Of a stretch of 6,724 nucleotides of DNA, positions 4,147 through 6,724 are shown piece after piece. Position 1 is the first letter of the stretch. Each line of letters opens with the position of its first letter. The notes beneath the pieces are model-generated. The model was given only the letters and a program-made list of their open reading frames with translations. It searched no databases and was not told the DNA's origin. The DNA comes from Desulfobacterales bacterium (GTDB lineage: Bacteria; Desulfobacterota; Desulfobacteria; Desulfobacterales; JAFDCJ01). The DNA is taken from the NCBI GenBank assembly GCA_020345785.1, contig CP070771.1:1292057-1298780 (forward strand), written 5' to 3'. A program made the position numbers and the translations under genes.

Positions 4147-5658
4147 TTAGTCTCGCTTTACATTTTCCAATCGGTCGAACATTTTTTCGTTGGCGTCATA
4201 CAAATCGGTATACAGTCGGAATATCTCCCGGTAGCGGTCCGTGACTATGGGATCGGCCATATATTCTTTTTTGGTTTTGCTCATGCGCTTGACCGCAGTG
4301 GACGGATCCGGGTCCATACCGGTCGCCGCAGCGGCCAGGGCCATCGCGCCGAAAGAAGCCACGTCTGAAACATCCAGGGTCACCACCCGGATACCGGTGA
4401 CATCGGCCTTGATCTGATTCCAGAGACCACTGCGCGATCCGCCGCCCAGGGCCCGGATCTCCACCGGCGTGAATCCAATTTCGCGGAAAACCCCCAGGGC
4501 GGTTTTCTCTTCGAAGGCGATGCCTTCCATCAGGGCGCGAATGATTTCCTTGTCTTTGTGTGCAAAGGTCAGGCCGAAAAGAACGCCGGCAGCCCGCGGG
4601 TTCCAGCGGACGGAACGGGCACCCATGAAAAAGGGCAGAACGATCAGACCGTTCGAACCCGGCGGCACATCGGCCGCCTGGGCTTCGGTCTGTTCAAAAT
4701 AAGTTTCGTCGCCCCTGAAAAGCTCTCGAAAATACTCCATGGCCAGACCGGAGGTGTTGATGGTCACTTCCATTAAAAGATGATCTGGAATCACGTGGAT
4801 CGAGCGCACGACCTTGGGGTGATAAGGCATGCCGGTCTGCAACCCGGACAAGGAAACATTGGTTGCCGTTCCGGTTGAATCCATGGCCCGGTTTTCCGAC
4901 ACCGAAGCGCCCAGCGCTTCGCACTGCCGATCTCCCCCTCCCAGAATGACGGGTGTTTCAGGCGGCAATCCAAGTTGACGGGCGACGTCGGGTTGGATCG
5001 GCCGCGATGACAGGGCCTCCGCAAGCTCCGGCAAGCGTTCGGTTTTGATCTCGAGCAGGTCAAAAATTGCGTCCCACCAGCGGTAGGTCGCCTGGTCGAA
5101 GAGCATAGTTCGCGAAGCCATGGAGTAGTCGGTCAGTATGTCTCCCGTAAGCCGAAAAAATATATAATCTTTGGGCTGCAGAAAGTAAGCGCAGTTTTTA
5201 ACCTGTTCGGGTTGATGTTTCTTCAGCCAGAGAATCTTGCAGGCCGGGAAAGTCGGTCCTGGAATCATACCGGTTTGACGGTGAACGACAGCCGAGCCGA
5301 TCTGTGCTGCGATTTCCTCGGACTCTTTTTTGGCCCGGGTGTCCATCCAGAGTATGGCATTTGCCATAGGCTCGCCGTGGCGGTCGGTCGAAATGACGAT
5401 GTCCCGGCAGGAGGTCAGGGCCACCGCGGCGATGTGAAGATCCCTGTTTTTTGCAAAAGCTTCCTGCAGAGCGGCCCTGGCGGTGTGTTGCGTATTGTCC
5501 CACCAGAGTTGCGGTGTTTGTTCAGCCCATCCCGGACGCGGATATATCGGCGGGTTCATGCGCTGGGCCTGGGACAGGACCACGCCGTTTGCATTCCACA
5601 CCAGTGCTTTACAGAAGGTGGTTCCGGCATCGATGGTTAGGATGGCCTGATTTTTCAT
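4147..5658 (-). CDS. FGGY-family carbohydrate kinase
   Basis: 503 residues from the ATG at 5658, full length for the family (about 480-530). N-terminal domain: ILTIDAGTTFCKAL (6-19), the phosphate-1 motif with Asp10; WMDTR (104-108), the sugar-contact segment; GGGDRQCEALG (240-250) with Asp243 as the expected catalytic base. C-terminal domain: STGTATNVS (261-269), phosphate-2; LPFFMGARSVRWNPRAAGVL (341-360), the FGGY signature region; ALGGGSRSGLWNQIKADVTG (403-422), adenosine binding. These indicate ATP-dependent phosphorylation of a sugar, polyol or similar. It looks closest to xylulokinase-like members; pairing with an LsrF-like aldolase recalls autoinducer-2 kinase LsrK, but the sequence does not clearly match LsrK as I remember it. 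The start overlaps the dehydrogenase TGA as ATGA and has no strong ribosome site, implying translational coupling. A TTG at 5676 is a less likely start. Confidence 0.92.
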   Translation of the reverse strand: MKNQAILTIDAGTTFCKALVWNANGVVLSQAQRMNPPIYPRPGWAEQTPQLWWDNTQHTARAALQEAFAKNRDLHIAAVALTSCRDIVISTDRHGEPMANAILWMDTRAKKESEEIAAQIGSAVVHRQTGMIPGPTFPACKILWLKKHQPEQVKNCAYFLQPKDYIFFRLTGDILTDYSMASRTMLFDQATYRWWDAIFDLLEIKTERLPELAEALSSRPIQPDVARQLGLPPETPVILGGGDRQCEALGASVSENRAMDSTGTATNVSLSGLQTGMPYHPKVVRSIHVIPDHLLMEVTINTSGLAMEYFRELFRGDETYFEQTEAQAADVPPGSNGLIVLPFFMGARSVRWNPRAAGVLFGLTFAHKDKEIIRALMEGIAFEEKTALGVFREIGFTPVEIRALGGGSRSGLWNQIKADVTGIRVVTLDVSDVASFGAMALAAAATGMDPDPSTAVKRMSKTKKEYMADPIVTDRYREIFRLYTDLYDANEKMFDRLENVKRD

Positions 5659-6692
5659 CGCAGCGTCGCCAGCCAACTCTGCAGGCCGGGGCTGCCGGTT
5701 GCAGATGGATTTACCAGGTTTTCCTGACGGCCGTCTTCCAGGAAGTCAGCCAGGTTTTTGTAAAGAAGCTCCATGGAGAGCCGGTAGGTGTCCTGAGTGA
5801 CACCGGCCAGATGAGATGTCAGCGTGATGTTGTCCAGCGCCAACAGCGGGCTGTCCTGGGGCAGGGGTTCCAGTTCGTAGACGTCCAGGGCGGCGCCGCC
5901 GATGCGCTTTTCCTGGAGCGCTTTGATGAGCGCACCATAATCCACCAGTCCGGCGCGAGCCGTATTGATGAAATAGGCGGAAGGCTTCATTTCAGCGATG
6001 AGTTCGGCGTTGACAAGATGGCGGGTTTCGCCGGTTAACCGCGCGTGCAGCGAGATGAAATCGCTTTGTCTGAACAGCTCGCTGATGCCGGCCGTCTCAC
6101 AGCCGTCTGCAAGTATCATGTCCGCGGGTGCGTAGGGATCATAAACCAAGATACGCACGCCAAACCCCTCGAGTTTGCGCGCGACCAGCCGGCCGATATG
6201 GCCGTAGCCCACCAGACCGGCGGTTTTGCCCCGCAGCACACCGGAATAGGGAGTGTTGACAAACTGCTTGCGCCAGCTTCCCTTAAGCAGCGCCACGTGG
6301 GACCGGACGATGTTGCGGGATTCGGCCAGCATCAATCCGATGGTAAAATCCGATACCGCTTCGGCATTGCGTCCGGTTACGTTTAAAACCGGCACGCCTC
6401 TGCGATTGGCGGCCTCGACGTCGATATTTTCAACGCCCGCCCGGGCGGCGCCAATGATTTTGAGCTCCGGCAGGCCCGCGAGGATTTCATCGGACACCGG
6501 CGTAAAATGCACCACCAGGATTTGAGCCTCGGCCGCCTGCTCAAGGATGTGCCGTGGTGCGGGAACCGCCCCGGGGCCTTTTGCTTCGTAAATGCTTCGC
6601 AAATGTTGGAGTTGACCCGGATCGCTCACCCCCCAGGAGACTTTCTGAAATTCTCCTTTCAGGCGGCTTTGCTGCCGGAAGATTTCTTCCAT
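5655..6692 (-). CDS. NAD-dependent D-isomer-specific 2-hydroxyacid dehydrogenase
   Basis: 345 residues, cytosolic. The catalytic domain spans about 1-125 and resumes after about 300. The Rossmann domain between has GLVGYGHIG (159-167; GxGxxG at 162-167) and Asp185 ending the second strand (VYDPY), which favours NAD over NADP. Catalytic residues are all present: Arg246 in NTARAGLVD, Glu275 in VYELEPL, His294 in TSHLAG (more often TPH in this family). NVTGRNAEAVSDFTIGL (104-120) is the conserved linker, with SDF where AEF/AEH is more common. It interconverts a 2-hydroxyacid and a 2-ketoacid. The substrate is unknown; phosphoglycerate, glyoxylate/hydroxypyruvate or sugar-acid activity are all possible. 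GGAGG lies 5 bases before the ATG. It is the first of three coupled genes visible and may itself follow further operon genes past the edge. Confidence 0.92.
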   Translation of the reverse strand: MEEIFRQQSRLKGEFQKVSWGVSDPGQLQHLRSIYEAKGPGAVPAPRHILEQAAEAQILVVHFTPVSDEILAGLPELKIIGAARAGVENIDVEAANRRGVPVLNVTGRNAEAVSDFTIGLMLAESRNIVRSHVALLKGSWRKQFVNTPYSGVLRGKTAGLVGYGHIGRLVARKLEGFGVRILVYDPYAPADMILADGCETAGISELFRQSDFISLHARLTGETRHLVNAELIAEMKPSAYFINTARAGLVDYGALIKALQEKRIGGAALDVYELEPLPQDSPLLALDNITLTSHLAGVTQDTYRLSMELLYKNLADFLEDGRQENLVNPSATGSPGLQSWLATLR

Positions 6693-6697
6693 GGTGT

Positions 6698-6702
6698 CCT
6701 CC
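6698..6702 (-). promoter_or_regulatory. Ribosome binding site of the dehydrogenase gene
   Basis: GGAGG on the minus strand, 5 bases before the ATG at 6692, supports that start. The remaining 22 bases to the window edge show no promoter. No reading frame has a stop between the edge and 6692, so an overlapping upstream gene cannot be excluded. Confidence 0.7.
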
Positions 6703-6724
6703 GGAATAACCGGGTCTCCAACGC

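Noticed and set aside
3382..4368. Long plus-strand open frame of 328 codons opposite the aldolase and the end of the kinase
   Set aside because: It is the antisense shadow of two genes with clear family motifs; it has no ribosome site and its composition is His/Gly-rich in the manner of complement frames.
4147..5658. Naming the kinase lsrK or xylB
   Set aside because: The motifs define only the FGGY family; sugar specificity cannot be read by eye, and the neighbours do not match the lsr or xylose operons.
5659..5676. TTG start extending the kinase by six residues
   Set aside because: The ATG at 5658 forms an ATGA overlap with the preceding stop and places the phosphate-1 motif at the usual distance from the N-terminus.
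5451..6038. Plus-strand open frame of 195 codons across the kinase/dehydrogenase junction
   Set aside because: It is antisense to two well-supported coding regions, with no recognisable domain.
1..6724. tRNA, rRNA, CRISPR array, transposase or integrase
   Set aside because: No cloverleaf, rRNA-like block, regularly spaced direct repeats or recombinase motif was seen on either strand; the repeats present are palindromic and irregularly placed.

Overview
This window reads as chromosomal DNA of a Gram-negative bacterium, with seven protein-coding genes, two gene-poor stretches rich in short inverted repeats, and no RNA gene, transposase or CRISPR array that I can see. The lipoprotein and signal-peptide genes point to a Gram-negative cell. 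The scattered intergenic repeats (a GTCAT...GCGGG palindrome pair, a GGTTTCAGGTGTCAG element, a GTTCGAT 7-mer run) resemble what I associate with Desulfobacterota (former Deltaproteobacteria). That taxonomic guess is an inference with modest confidence.

Left block (about 23-1826, minus strand). A short XRE-type helix-turn-helix regulator is followed by an exported phosphodiester glycosidase-family (NAGPA/DUF2233-type) protein, which overlaps by ATGA with a small lipoprotein. A good sigma70-like promoter lies upstream of the regulator, and a perfect ACAAAT-N7-ATTTGT dyad occupies its spacer, which suggests autorepression. The three genes probably form one transcription unit devoted to an envelope function of unknown substrate.

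Middle (about 1827-3336). A single plus-strand gene encodes an L-2-amino-thiazoline-4-carboxylic acid hydrolase-family protein (2204-2728). It sits between a 545-base divergent intergenic region carrying a MITE/REP-like palindromic repeat and a 608-base convergent intergenic region packed with hairpins and repeat fragments.

Right block (3337-6692, minus strand). Three tightly packed genes are transcribed in the order D-2-hydroxyacid dehydrogenase, FGGY-family sugar kinase, DhnA/LsrF-type class I aldolase. They are joined by an ATGA overlap and a 12-base gap. The logic is that of a carbohydrate or sugar-acid breakdown route: phosphorylate, cleave by Schiff-base chemistry, and oxidise or reduce one component. 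The substrate cannot be read from the sequence, and the operon may continue past the right edge. This is the best candidate for an undescribed pathway here, though every enzyme belongs to a known family.
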